The notes beneath the pieces are model-generated. The model saw only the letters and a list, made by a program, of their open reading frames with translations. It was not told the DNA's origin and searched no databases. This document shows, piece after piece, positions 36,086 to 45,063 of a stretch of 64,000 bases of DNA; the first letter of the stretch is position 1, and every line of letters starts with the position of its first letter. Source of the DNA: Hymenobacter actinosclerus (GTDB lineage: Bacteria; Bacteroidota; Bacteroidia; Cytophagales; Hymenobacteraceae); the NCBI RefSeq assembly GCF_900111515.1, contig NZ_FOHS01000002.1:310001-374000 (forward strand), in the 5' to 3' direction. A program made the translations under genes and the position numbers.

Positions 36086-37045
36086 ATGCGCTTTACTAGT
36101 CTGCTGACGATTACCCGCTTCACCTGGGTCGTGGGCATCTTAGGGTCTGTTAGCTTCGCTTCGGGCAGCGGCTCCGCGCTGGCACAGGTGTTAGAGCGGC
36201 ACCCGGCTTCCCTGCAGAACAGCCCCGCGGTTCAATATCTGCTCATAAGTGCAGCCGATTTCGCGGCCGCGCACCTGGTGGAAACGGAACGTCCCCTGGG
36301 CCGGCAAACCCAGCAGGTGGACATTGTGAACCTGCAGGTGCCACTACCGTCAGCCTTCCCGATGGCGCCACAACTCGTCGCCTCCGGTACTATGCTTATA
36401 ACGCTGGTGGCGCTTCCTGACGCCACGAGTGGGCAACTCCGGTGGCAGCCCATCTGGCCAGACACGCTGGCGCCCGCGCGGCGTATAACGGCCGCAGCCT
36501 TCACCGATACCTGCCTGCAGCGGCTGGCCCGGTATCATCGTAAGGGCGGCCGGTTAGGGGAGGACAACGCTTTGACCCGAAGCGCCGATATCAAGCCCAT
36601 TATCTGGCGGGACGGGCGCTATTGGACGCCGGCGGGCTATACCCTAACGGAGTTATTTCTGGTTTGTCCGGTTCCCTTTACGCTGCCGCACCAAGCGGAT
36701 AACGTAACCATCAGCCTAAAGGCCCGGCCTTTCCCGCTGGCGCAGTTTGAGCAGGAGTGGCAACTCGGGCAGCGCTTCTACCCGAGCGGACGGAGGGCTG
36801 GCCTGGCACAGGTACTGGCCTCCAAACTCTTCCTCGAAAAGAAGCTGCCCGATGGAACCTATGAGTTTTACACTGCAGCGACAAATATCATGGATGGTGG
36901 CTCTTTCTACGCCGGGGCAGAAGATTTTCGCTACCGACCGGGCATCGGTCTGGTTTCGGGAAAATACAGCACCCATTTTAGCCTGGGAAGCCAGGATACA
37001 AGAAATATATTCTTCACAACGAAACGCATCCTGGCTATTGAATAG
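36086..37045 (+). CDS. Secreted protein of unknown function
   Basis: 319 residues with an N-terminal signal peptide (hydrophobic stretch WVVGILGSVSFASGSGSALA, probable cleavage before Gln34). The mature part has mixed strands, several Trp, and a repeated R-x-x-Y-P-type pattern; no family is recognised. The ATG at 36086 lies only 17 bp after the insertion sequence end, so its native promoter has been displaced about 1 kb upstream; it may now be silent or driven from the element. Codon use is less GC-biased than in the surrounding genes. It converges on the glycosyltransferase gene. Confidence 0.75.
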   Translation: MRFTSLLTITRFTWVVGILGSVSFASGSGSALAQVLERHPASLQNSPAVQYLLISAADFAAAHLVETERPLGRQTQQVDIVNLQVPLPSAFPMAPQLVASGTMLITLVALPDATSGQLRWQPIWPDTLAPARRITAAAFTDTCLQRLARYHRKGGRLGEDNALTRSADIKPIIWRDGRYWTPAGYTLTELFLVCPVPFTLPHQADNVTISLKARPFPLAQFEQEWQLGQRFYPSGRRAGLAQVLASKLFLEKKLPDGTYEFYTAATNIMDGGSFYAGAEDFRYRPGIGLVSGKYSTHFSLGSQDTRNIFFTTKRILAIE

Positions 37046-37156
37046 CTGATTCGCTTCGTCAACCCAGCCTGCGCCGTTTCCACCATCTTCTTGCCGGCCC
37101 GGCCAAACAGCAGGCCCTGCTTGGCCGGGTGTTTGGCCACTATCCCTCCGGACCCC

Positions 37157-37903
37157 CTACTGTGCCTGGTGCTGGGCCGGGCCGCCGGCCTGCCTAGCTG
37201 CTTGCCGGAGCTGCTTGCGGAGGCGGTACACGTGCCGAAACTCGCGCGGGAGCTGCCGGAGGCGGGCTTTGCTGCGCTCGTCGTTTTCCCAACGCACGGG
37301 CACTTCCTGGATGCGCAGCCCCTGGGCGCGGGCGCGGGCCAGCACTTCCAGATCAAACGACCAGCCGTCGACGGTGCAGGCCGGGAAGGTGCGCGCGGCG
37401 GCCCCCGCCGTGAAGGCCTTGAAGCCGCAGTGCGGGTCGGCCACGCCGGGCAGCAGCACGCGCTGCACCACTTGGTTGACGAGCCGGCTCCAGACCCGCC
37501 GCCACCAGGGCTGAGGCCGCGTAACCCGGGAGGCGGCCAGGTACCGGGAGCCAATGGCAATGTCGGCCCCCGCGGCCAGCGCCCGCAGCAGCGGCTCCAG
37601 CTCCTGGATGGGGGTGGAGCCATCGGCGTCGGAAAACAGGCAGATTTGGCCCCGGGCCGCCGCCATGCCCTGGCGCACGGCGTGGCCTTTGCCCCGGTTA
37701 GCCGCACAGCCCAGCACCCGCAGGCCGGGCAGCTCGCCGGCCAGGGCCTCGACCAGGGCCACCGTGTCGTCGGTCGAGCCGTCGTCGACCACCAGGATTT
37801 CGAAGCAGCCGGGACGAGTGGCCAGAAAGGCGTGGAAGCGCCGCAGCGTGGGCCCGATGCGCTGCGCTTCGTTGAAGGCCGGGATAATCAGGCTCAGCTC
37901 CAT
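37157..37903 (-). CDS. Glycosyltransferase family 2
   Basis: 248 residues from the ATG at 37903. GT-A fold signals: LSLIIPAFNEAQRIGPTL at the N terminus, EILVVDDGSTDDT (nucleotide-sugar binding), GKGHAVRQGMAAARG and the metal-binding DADGS in LFSDADGSTP. The later DPHCGFKAF is typical of the dolichyl-phosphate-sugar or polyisoprenyl-phosphate transferase group. It has no membrane domain of its own and likely acts at the inner face of the inner membrane, passing a sugar to a lipid carrier. Its start overlaps the radical SAM stop by one base (TGATG), so the two are translationally coupled. Confidence 0.9.
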   Translation of the reverse strand: MELSLIIPAFNEAQRIGPTLRRFHAFLATRPGCFEILVVDDGSTDDTVALVEALAGELPGLRVLGCAANRGKGHAVRQGMAAARGQICLFSDADGSTPIQELEPLLRALAAGADIAIGSRYLAASRVTRPQPWWRRVWSRLVNQVVQRVLLPGVADPHCGFKAFTAGAAARTFPACTVDGWSFDLEVLARARAQGLRIQEVPVRWENDERSKARLRQLPREFRHVYRLRKQLRQAARQAGGPAQHQAQ

Positions 37904-38871
37904 CAGGCCTGCGCTTTTTGCTGGCCCCGGAAGCCGTCGAGCCGGCTGCCCAGGTGGGCGTAGGCAATGGGGCAGCGGGCCGCGCACGTTTTGCCGCAGT
38001 CGAACTGGGCGCGGATGTCGGCCACGGAGTACTCGGCCAGGGGCTTGGCCGGCGCGCCGGTGCGGGGTTGGCACAGGTGCACCAGGCCCGCCCCATCCAC
38101 CTCGAAGTGCCGCGCCCCGGCCCGGCATTTCCAGGGGCTGTTTTCGCCGCGGGCCAGCGGCAGCTGGAAGTTGTCGTTGAGCACCCGGGGCAGGCGCCCT
38201 TTCATCGCCCGGATGCGCAGATAGGTCTGCAGGGCTTCCTCGCTCAGGGGCAAGGCCTGCCCGCTGCTGTCGCGCATCAACGAGCACTGGAACCCGAAGC
38301 CGAAGCCCACCACGACCCGGGCCACCTGCTCCATCTCGGCCGGATTGCCCGAGCCCAGCACTCCGTTGATGCGCACCTGGAACCGGGCGTGCTCGCGCAG
38401 CAGCTCCAGCTTGGGCCGCAGCCGGCGCATGCTTTTTTCGGTCACCTCGTTGTCTTCCAGGCTGTCGCAGCTCAGCTGCATGCCAAACAGGCCGGCCTCG
38501 TTCAGGCTGCGGATGAGCGGGGCCCTGAGCACGTGGCCGTTGGTGTTAATCATGGGCACCATGCCGGCTTCGGCAATGTAGCGGACCAGCTCGGCGATGT
38601 GCGGATGCAGCAGCGGCTCGCCCCCGTTGAGGGTCACGAACACGGCCCTGAGCTTGCGCAGGGCATCCACCCGTGCCTTGAGCTCGGGCAGGGGCACGGG
38701 CTTCGACACCTTGTCGTATTCGTAGCAGTAGCCGCAGGCCAGGTTGCAGCGGCGGGTTACCACAATTTGCACCAGCACCGGCCGGTCCCGGTCGAGGGCG
38801 GCCTTGGTTAATTTCCACAGCACCCGGCGCCGGGAAATACGAATCGGATACTCAAAAGCAGGCAAACGCAT
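37903..38871 (-). CDS. Radical SAM protein with C-terminal cysteine cluster
   Basis: 322 residues from the ATG at 38871 (MRLPAFEYPIRISRRR). The iron-sulfur motif C-x3-C-x2-C is in TRRCNLACGYCYEYD (near residue 50), followed by VTLNGGEPLLHP (the GGEP motif that binds S-adenosylmethionine). C-terminal cysteines in WKCRAGARHF, LVHLCQP and DCGKTCAARCP suggest a second cluster of SPASM type. Its N-terminal order resembles hopanoid or lipid-modifying radical SAM enzymes such as the HpnH group; the substrate is unsure. It is coupled to the glycosyltransferase gene, which argues for a lipid-linked or cell-envelope product. Confidence 0.87.
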   Translation of the reverse strand: MRLPAFEYPIRISRRRVLWKLTKAALDRDRPVLVQIVVTRRCNLACGYCYEYDKVSKPVPLPELKARVDALRKLRAVFVTLNGGEPLLHPHIAELVRYIAEAGMVPMINTNGHVLRAPLIRSLNEAGLFGMQLSCDSLEDNEVTEKSMRRLRPKLELLREHARFQVRINGVLGSGNPAEMEQVARVVVGFGFGFQCSLMRDSSGQALPLSEEALQTYLRIRAMKGRLPRVLNDNFQLPLARGENSPWKCRAGARHFEVDGAGLVHLCQPRTGAPAKPLAEYSVADIRAQFDCGKTCAARCPIAYAHLGSRLDGFRGQQKAQA

Positions 38872-39073
38872 AGAAAACGGGGAATAGGATGGAACGAAAG
38901 GCAGCCGCTGGCTGCGAACAGGATGGGGCAAAGCTGCCGCGCTTTTCCCCGCGCAGGAAGCGTTTTCTGCCCAAGGCGGATTCCGGGGCATTGAATCGGG
39001 CTATGAGCCGGATGAATTGGCGGGCCGGATGCGGCTTTTTGGCTTATTAGCTGGTAATTTGGCTTGGTCGATG

Positions 39074-39125
39074 AGCGGGGGCAGCCAGCCCCCGGCGCGA
39101 CAAACGGGGGCCGGCTGCCCCCGCT
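39074..39125. repeat. Long GC hairpin upstream of the LytS-type kinase gene
   Basis: GCGGGGGCAGCC-AGCCCCCG (39075-39094) and CGGGGGCC-GGCTGCCCCCGC (39105-39124) are inverted copies with a short AT-rich loop. It lies 55 bp upstream of the kinase ATG, in the 309-bp gap between two divergent genes, and has no T-run on the plus strand. Confidence 0.7.
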
Positions 39126-39179
39126 GGCTTCTTTCGCCGACCCTTGCCCCGGCGCAGGGCGGCACCTCAACCCGGCCCC

Positions 39180-40202
39180 ATGATTCGAAAAATTGCGTTG
39201 GCGGCGCTGGCCGCCGTGGGGGTGTTCCATGTGGGGGTGTTCATCCAGGCGGGCACGCTGTGGGTGGGCACGCTGGCCGGCTACAAGGAGCTGGTGCGGG
39301 TGTTCGCCTTTCTGCTGCCCACTTTCTGGGCCCACGCGCATATTGCCCGCCTGTTTGGGGCCAACCGGCTGACCAGGCTGCCCACCTCGGCCAAGGCCCT
39401 GTTGGAGGGGCTGTGCGTGGTACTGGTGAGCCTGGTTTTCTGGGGGGTGTTCTTCTCTTTTCCGCAGCAGTACCTGGTGCCCGTGGTGGAAATTTCGCCC
39501 CGCGCCCTGCGCCTTTCGCTGGCGGTCAATGCGGTGCTTTCCCTGTTTTTCTACTACTTCGTGGAGCGCGAGCACAGCCGCAAAAACCTGCAGCAGGAAG
39601 TGTACCGGGTGGCGCAGCTGCAGAAGGAAACCCTGCAGGCGCAGCTCGAAGCCCTGAAAAACCAGGTAGACCCGCACTTCCTGTTCAACAGCCTTAACGT
39701 GCTCGGCTCGCTTATTCAGCTCGACCCCGACCGGGCCGGGCAGTTCCTGGGCCAGCTGTCGGAAGTCTACCGCGCCCTGCTCGATGCCGGCGCGCAAACG
39801 CTGGTGCCGCTGCGCAGCGAGATGGCGCTGGTGCGGGCCTACGCCCACCTGATGGAAACCCGCTTCGGCGCGGCCCTGCGCGTGGAATGGGACGTTGCTC
39901 CGGCCTGGGAGCAACTGCTGGTGCCCCCCACGGCCGTGCAGATGCTGCTCGAAAACGCCATCAAGCACAACGGCTCCACCGTCCGCAAGCCCCTGCGCAT
40001 CAGGGTGTCGGCCGCCGCCGGCCTGCTGGTGGTCGAAAACAACCGGCAGCCCCGCACCGACGTGGTGGCTTCCACCCACACGGGCCTGCGCAACATCCAA
40101 CGCCGCTACCAACACCTGACGGACCGCCCCGTGGAAATCCTGCCGACGCCGGAGTCCTTCGTGGTTCGCCTGCCGCTGCTTCACTCTGCTCCCGCCGCAT
40201 GA
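39180..40202 (+). CDS. LytS/YehU-type sensor histidine kinase
   Basis: 340 residues from the ATG at 39180 (MIRKIALAAL). Four membrane segments in residues 1-130, a coiled-coil (RKNLQQEVYRVAQLQKETLQAQLEAL in outline), then the His_kinase domain with His166 in QVDPHFLFNSLNVL, and a short HATPase with MLLENAIKHNG and THTGLRNIQRRY. This group phosphorylates LytTR regulators. The stop codon overlaps the regulator start by 4 bp (ATGA), so the pair is translationally coupled. The signal is unknown; there is no periplasmic domain, so a membrane signal is likely. Confidence 0.92.
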   Translation: MIRKIALAALAAVGVFHVGVFIQAGTLWVGTLAGYKELVRVFAFLLPTFWAHAHIARLFGANRLTRLPTSAKALLEGLCVVLVSLVFWGVFFSFPQQYLVPVVEISPRALRLSLAVNAVLSLFFYYFVEREHSRKNLQQEVYRVAQLQKETLQAQLEALKNQVDPHFLFNSLNVLGSLIQLDPDRAGQFLGQLSEVYRALLDAGAQTLVPLRSEMALVRAYAHLMETRFGAALRVEWDVAPAWEQLLVPPTAVQMLLENAIKHNGSTVRKPLRIRVSAAAGLLVVENNRQPRTDVVASTHTGLRNIQRRYQHLTDRPVEILPTPESFVVRLPLLHSAPAA

Positions 40203-40951
40203 ATATCGTTGTCATCGAAGACGAGCCCCTGGCGGCCCAGGCCCTGGCCGCCCTGCTGATCCGCCTGCGGCCCGCGGCGCGCATTCTCGCCTGCCTGGGC
40301 TCGGTGGAGGAGGCGGTGGAGTGGCTGCGCGAGCAGCCGGCCCCCGACGTGCTTTTCTGCGATATTCATCTGTCGGATGGCAACAGCTTCGATATTTTCC
40401 GGCAGGTATCAGTCGGCGCGCCCGTTATTTTTACCACCGCCTACGACGCCTACGCCATTCAGGCGTTTGAGGTGAACAGCGTGGACTACCTGCTCAAACC
40501 CCTGCAGGCTGCGGCGGTGGAAAGAGCCCTGCAGAAGTACGATGCCCGCCACCCCGCCACCCCGCTGCCGGCGGCCGTCGAGAACGTGCAGCGCCTGGTC
40601 CGGACCGCGCCCCGCGCACGCTTCCTGGTGAAAGCCGGCCCGGCCCTGAAAGCCGTGCCAGTGGACCAGGTGGCTTATTTTCTGGCCGAAGAAGGTGTCG
40701 TTTTCCTCGTTACCCACCCCGGCAAACGGTTCATCATCCCCGACACGCTCGACCAGCTGGAAGGCCAGCTGGACGCCCGGAATTTCTTCCGCATCAACCG
40801 GCAGGTTATCCTGAGCATCGGCGCGGTGCAGGAAATCCGGCCGTACTTTAAGGGCCGGCTGGTGCTGCAGGTGGCGCCCGCAGCCGCGGGGGAGGCGCTG
40901 GTGGTAAGCGCCGGCCGCGCGCCGGCCTTCAAGCAGTGGCTGGACCATTAA
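40199..40951 (+). CDS. LytTR response regulator
   Basis: 250 residues starting at the ATG at 40199. Receiver domain 1-120 with acidic pair EDE near residue 7-9, Asp55 in LFCDIHLSDGN, Thr-Thr in IFTTAYDAYAI and Lys in VDYLLKPLQ. The LytTR DNA-binding domain (about 145-245) has FLVKAGPALKAVPVDQVAYFLAEEG, in outline, and NFFRINRQVILSI, the family signature. It likely binds direct repeats near target promoters. Coupled with the kinase before it. No target site is recognised in the window. Confidence 0.93.
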   Translation: MNIVVIEDEPLAAQALAALLIRLRPAARILACLGSVEEAVEWLREQPAPDVLFCDIHLSDGNSFDIFRQVSVGAPVIFTTAYDAYAIQAFEVNSVDYLLKPLQAAAVERALQKYDARHPATPLPAAVENVQRLVRTAPRARFLVKAGPALKAVPVDQVAYFLAEEGVVFLVTHPGKRFIIPDTLDQLEGQLDARNFFRINRQVILSIGAVQEIRPYFKGRLVLQVAPAAAGEALVVSAGRAPAFKQWLDH

Positions 40952-41035
40952 CCCGTGGCGGGCCTATCGGCCATCCTTAACCATCAGGGCCCGGCACGAG
41001 CGTAAAACCACGGGTTCGTGTACCTTGCCGGCTAT

Positions 41036-43507
41036 ATGCAGAAGTTTCTATTCTTGATTTTGTGGCTGGCCATTGGCCGCCCGGCCCTTGCCCAGCAGGT
41101 TCCGCCGCCAGCTGCCACCACCTACCGCGCCGCCGCCCGCCAGGTAAACCAGCTTGTGCACACCAGGCTGGCCGTGCGCTTCGACTATGCCAGGCGCTAC
41201 CTCTACGGCCAGGCAGAACTGACGCTCAGGCCACACGGCGTTGCCACCGATTCGTTGCGGCTCGATGCCAAGGGCATGGTCATCAGCGCGGTGGCGCTGC
41301 GGCAGGGGGGAGCCACCACGCCGCTGAAATACAGCTACAACCAGCAGCAGCTGCTCATTCAACTGCCGCGCGCTATTGCCGCCGGCCAGGCCTACACCGT
41401 GGCCATCGACTACACCGCCCGGCCCGACGAGCTGGATGCCAGGGGTAGCGACGCCATCGGCCCGGCCAAGGGCCTGTTTTTCATCAACCCCGACAGCGCC
41501 GTGGCCGGCAAGCCCGTGCAAATCTGGACCCAGGGCGAGACGGAATCCAACTCCGCCTGGTTTCCCACCATCGACCGGCCCAACCAGAAAACCACCACCG
41601 AAATCAGCCTCACGGTGCCCGCCAGGTACGTTACGCTCAGCAACGGCCGCCTGACCAGCCAGACGCCCGCCGGCCCCGGCCTGCGCACCGACACCTGGCG
41701 GCTCGACGAGCCCTGCGCGCCGTATCTGGTGATGCTGACCGTGGGCGACTTCCACATCAGCCGCGACACCTGGCGCGGCAAGGAAGTCAGCTACTACCTC
41801 GAGCCCCGGTACGCCGCGCAGGCCCGCGCCATTTTCGGCCAGACGCCGGCCATGCTGGAGTTCTTCTCGCAGCGCCTCGGCGTGGATTTTCCGTGGCCCA
41901 ACTACCGCCAGATTGTGGTGCGCGACTACACGGCCGGGGCCATGGAAAACGCTACGGCCTCGCTGTTCGGCGAGCAGGCCCAGGGCTCGGCCCGCGAGCT
42001 ACTCGACTGGGAATACGCCGGCACGGAGCGCGAAATTGCCCACGAGCTGTTCCACCACTGGTTTGGCGACTACGTGACGGCCGAAAGCTGGAGCAACCTG
42101 ACCATGAACGAGTCGTTTGCCAATTTCAGCGAGGTGCTGTGGGCCGAGCACGCCCACGGCCCCGATGCCGGGGCCGAGCACGCCGAGCGCAGCCGCCGCA
42201 GCTACCTGCGCTTCGCGGCCAACTACACCCGCCCGCTGGTGCGGTTCGAGTATGATAACCAGGAGGATATGTTCGATGGCGTGAGCTATCAGAAGGGCGG
42301 CAGCATCCTTAACATGCTGCGCGCCGAGCTGGGCGAGGAGGTTTTCTTCAAGGGTTTGCAGCGCTACCTCACCCAAAATGCCTTCGGTACCGGCGAGGCC
42401 CACCAGCTGCGCCTCGCGCTGGAAGAAGCCTCGGGCCGCGACCTGAACTGGTTTTTCAACCAGTGGTACTACCGCGCCGGGCACCCGGTGGTAACTATTG
42501 ATTACCACTGGGATGCCGCCCGCCAGCGCCAGGCCGTGGTGCTGCGCCAGACGCAGGCCGGCGCGCCGTTCGTGCTGCCGCTGCAGGTGGATGTGTACGC
42601 CAACGGCCGCGCCCGGCGCTACCCCGCCACCCTGCGGCACGCCGTCGATACGCTCTGGTTTCCCGCCGCCACCCGGCCCGATTTAGTGAACGTGGACGCC
42701 GAAAACGTGCTGCTCTGGCAGAAGCAGGACCACAAGAGCCTGGCCGAATTTGCCTACCAGTACCGCCACGCCCCGGGCTACCTCGACCGCCGCGAAACGC
42801 TGGCCGCCGCCAAAGCGGAGCCAGCCAACCCGCTGGCCCGGAAGCTGCTGGTGGCCGGTCTGGCCGATAAGTCGCCCGCCCTGCGCCAGCTGGCCGTGGA
42901 GTCGCTCGACCTCCAGAACGCCCCCCTGCGCAAAGCCGCCGAGCCGCTGCTGGCCCGGCTGGCCGCCACCGATTCGGCGGGGACGGTGCGGGCGGCCGCC
43001 CTTACGGCCCTGGGCGGGCTGAAGCAGAAGCGCTATACTACGCTGTTTACCAACGCCCTGGCCAGCCAGTCGTACCGGGAGCAGGGCGCGGCGCTGCAGG
43101 GCCTGCTGCCGCTGGCGCCCGCCCAGGCGCTGGCCCGCGCCGCGGCCTTCGAAGCTGATAACAAAGGCGCCCTGACGGGGGCGCTGGTGGCCGTGTACGG
43201 CCAGGCCGGCGGGCCGGCGCAGTGGCCATCCATGCTGGCCAAGTACGATGCCGCCGACCCCAATGGCCGCTTTGGCATGCTGGACGCTTTCATCAACATC
43301 CTTGGCCGCCTTGATGATGCCGCGGCGCTGGAGCAGGGCCTCACCCGCCTGCGCGACCTGACGGTGAAATACAAGCCCTACGTCGATTCGGAGCGGATTA
43401 TCGGGCTGTTGCGGCAGGTGCAGCAGCGGCAGGCGGCGCGCCCCCAGGCGGCACAGGCGGCGGCCCTGGTGGCGCAGGCCGTAGCGGCAATTGAGGCCGC
43501 GAAATAG
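41036..43507 (+). CDS. M1-family aminopeptidase, secreted, with C-terminal repeats
   Basis: About 823 residues from the ATG at 41036 (MQKFLFLILWLAIG), which gives a standard signal peptide cleaved after LAQ; a GTG 18 bp earlier is the alternative. The gluzincin site is EIAHELFHHWFGD (near residue 333) with the third ligand Glu in NLTMNESFANF. The exopeptidase motif G-x-M-E-N is present in TAGAMENATA. A C-terminal helical-repeat (HEAT-like) region covers about 560-820. It would remove N-terminal amino acids from peptides in the periplasm. Lies 85 bp downstream of the LytTR regulator and may be under its control. Confidence 0.92.
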   Translation: MQKFLFLILWLAIGRPALAQQVPPPAATTYRAAARQVNQLVHTRLAVRFDYARRYLYGQAELTLRPHGVATDSLRLDAKGMVISAVALRQGGATTPLKYSYNQQQLLIQLPRAIAAGQAYTVAIDYTARPDELDARGSDAIGPAKGLFFINPDSAVAGKPVQIWTQGETESNSAWFPTIDRPNQKTTTEISLTVPARYVTLSNGRLTSQTPAGPGLRTDTWRLDEPCAPYLVMLTVGDFHISRDTWRGKEVSYYLEPRYAAQARAIFGQTPAMLEFFSQRLGVDFPWPNYRQIVVRDYTAGAMENATASLFGEQAQGSARELLDWEYAGTEREIAHELFHHWFGDYVTAESWSNLTMNESFANFSEVLWAEHAHGPDAGAEHAERSRRSYLRFAANYTRPLVRFEYDNQEDMFDGVSYQKGGSILNMLRAELGEEVFFKGLQRYLTQNAFGTGEAHQLRLALEEASGRDLNWFFNQWYYRAGHPVVTIDYHWDAARQRQAVVLRQTQAGAPFVLPLQVDVYANGRARRYPATLRHAVDTLWFPAATRPDLVNVDAENVLLWQKQDHKSLAEFAYQYRHAPGYLDRRETLAAAKAEPANPLARKLLVAGLADKSPALRQLAVESLDLQNAPLRKAAEPLLARLAATDSAGTVRAAALTALGGLKQKRYTTLFTNALASQSYREQGAALQGLLPLAPAQALARAAAFEADNKGALTGALVAVYGQAGGPAQWPSMLAKYDAADPNGRFGMLDAFINILGRLDDAAALEQGLTRLRDLTVKYKPYVDSERIIGLLRQVQQRQAARPQAAQAAALVAQAVAAIEAAK

Positions 43508-43574
43508 GCGGCCTTTATTCTGCAGCAAGCAGCCAATAACGGGTTGCGGAGCCTGCCGGCTGCTGCGGGCCGCG

Positions 43575-44498
43575 CTACGAGAGGGCCTGGGGGGCCGGGT
43601 CGGAGCCGCTGCCGGCCGGGCGGCTCTTGTCGGTTGGCAGCGGCACGAATTCGGCGTTGTCGTTGGGGGGCAGGGCGATGCGGCCGGCCTGCCAGTCGGC
43701 TTTGGCCTGCTCGATCCGCTCGCGGCGCGAGGACACGAAGTTCCACCAGATAAACCGCTCGCCCAGCGGCTCGCCGCCCAGCAGCATCAGGGTGCAGGGC
43801 TCCAGGGCCAGCAGCACGGGGTCGTTCTGGGGGCCGAACACGAGCAACTGCCCGGCGCCGTAGCGGCGGCCTGCTACCTCTACCTGGCCCTTGGCGATGT
43901 AGGCGCCCCGCTCGCTGTGGCCCCGCGGCAGGCCAAACCGGGCGCCCGGCTGCAACACCACGTGGGCGTAAAACAGGGGCGAGTGCGTGCGCACGGCATT
44001 GCGCAGCCCGTAGGCCTCGCCCGCAATCAGCCGCAGCCAGACGCCCGGCTCGGTGAAGATGGGCAGCTCTTCGGGCTGGTAGTTGGTGAAGGCGGGGGCG
44101 GCTTCCTCGTCGGCCTCGGGCAGCGCCACCCAGGTTTGCAGCATCTCCAGCGCCCCGCCGGCCAGCGCGGCCGGGTCCTCGAACCGCTCGGAGTGGGAGA
44201 TGCCCGAGCCGGCCGTCATCCAGTTCACTTCCCCCGGCCGGATAATCTGCTCCACGCCCAGGCTGTCGCGGTGCGTCACTTGGCCGCCAAATAGGTAGCT
44301 CACCGTGCTCAGCCCGATGTGCGGGTGCGGCAGCACGTCGAGCGACGACAGCTGCGCGGGTGCTACCTGCACGGGCCCGGCGTGGTCCATAAAAATGAAG
44401 GGGCCCAGCATGCGCTTCAGCCGGTAGGGCAGAATACGCTTCACCTCAAACCCGGGGCTCAGGGCCGCCGGGCGGGCGTCAATTACTAAGTCAAGCAT
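43575..44498 (-). CDS. Pirin family protein
   Basis: 307 residues from the ATG at 44498. The N-terminal cupin has the pirin metal ligands in VLPHPHIGLSTVSYLF and VEQIIRPGEVNWMTAGSGISHSE, and the second cupin follows near 170-280 with ALEPCTLMLLGGEPLGE and WWNFVSS. Pirins bind Fe(II) or other metals; some act as quercetin dioxygenases or regulators. The C-terminal tail is Pro/Ser/Gly-rich. It converges with the aminopeptidase. Expression of the upstream zinc finger gene may run into this gene (108-bp gap). Confidence 0.9.
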   Translation of the reverse strand: MLDLVIDARPAALSPGFEVKRILPYRLKRMLGPFIFMDHAGPVQVAPAQLSSLDVLPHPHIGLSTVSYLFGGQVTHRDSLGVEQIIRPGEVNWMTAGSGISHSERFEDPAALAGGALEMLQTWVALPEADEEAAPAFTNYQPEELPIFTEPGVWLRLIAGEAYGLRNAVRTHSPLFYAHVVLQPGARFGLPRGHSERGAYIAKGQVEVAGRRYGAGQLLVFGPQNDPVLLALEPCTLMLLGGEPLGERFIWWNFVSSRRERIEQAKADWQAGRIALPPNDNAEFVPLPTDKSRPAGSGSDPAPQALS

Positions 44499-44605
44499 AA
44501 ATAGTGGTTTACGCCGAGGAAGCCTGCGCCGGGGCCGCGTTGCGTACTTCAGGGCCGGTACAGCGGGTGGGAAAAGGAAGCGGTTGGTTTGCCTTTCAGC
44601 TGCGG

Positions 44606-44914
44606 CTAGTAAGCTGCCAGCCCCTTGTCGAGGTAGCAGAAAGCCCAATGGTCGCCTGGCTCGGCCGACGTTATCAGCGGGTGTTGGGTGGCCTGAAAGT
44701 GGTGCCGGGCGTGCTGGTTCTTCGAGTCGTCGCAGCAGCCCACGTGGCCGCATTGCTGGCAGATGCGCAGGTGCACCCATTCGTCGCCCAGGGCCACGCA
44801 TTCAGGACACACGTGCTCATTATCCTGCCTGAGCGGGGTTTCCTCAAGAGCCAGCAGGTGCGAGCAGAGGGGTTGCAGCGGGTAGGCAGCGGATTTTATT
44901 GGCCGGATTTTCAT
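44606..44914 (-). CDS. UBP-type zinc finger protein
   Basis: 102 residues. A ZnF-UBP domain covers almost the whole protein: CPECVALGDEWVHLRICQQCGHVGCCDDSKNQHARHHF, given in outline, with the conserved Cys pairs and His residues and the ending HPLITSAEPGDHWAFCY. In eukaryotes the domain binds the C terminus of ubiquitin; in bacteria its partner is unknown. It precedes the pirin gene on the same strand. Confidence 0.9.
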   Translation of the reverse strand: MKIRPIKSAAYPLQPLCSHLLALEETPLRQDNEHVCPECVALGDEWVHLRICQQCGHVGCCDDSKNQHARHHFQATQHPLITSAEPGDHWAFCYLDKGLAAY

Positions 44915-45063
44915 AGCCGAAAGTAAAATTATTTCGTCAATCCTGCTGCTTAAGCTGCCGGTGTAATCCTGCTATGCCGTGCTGGCAGGCGCGGTGTTGC
45001 TGGGGCATGAGGCCTGCCCGTTTTCCGGATCAGCTGCCGGCGCGGCAGCCGGCACCAGCCAGG

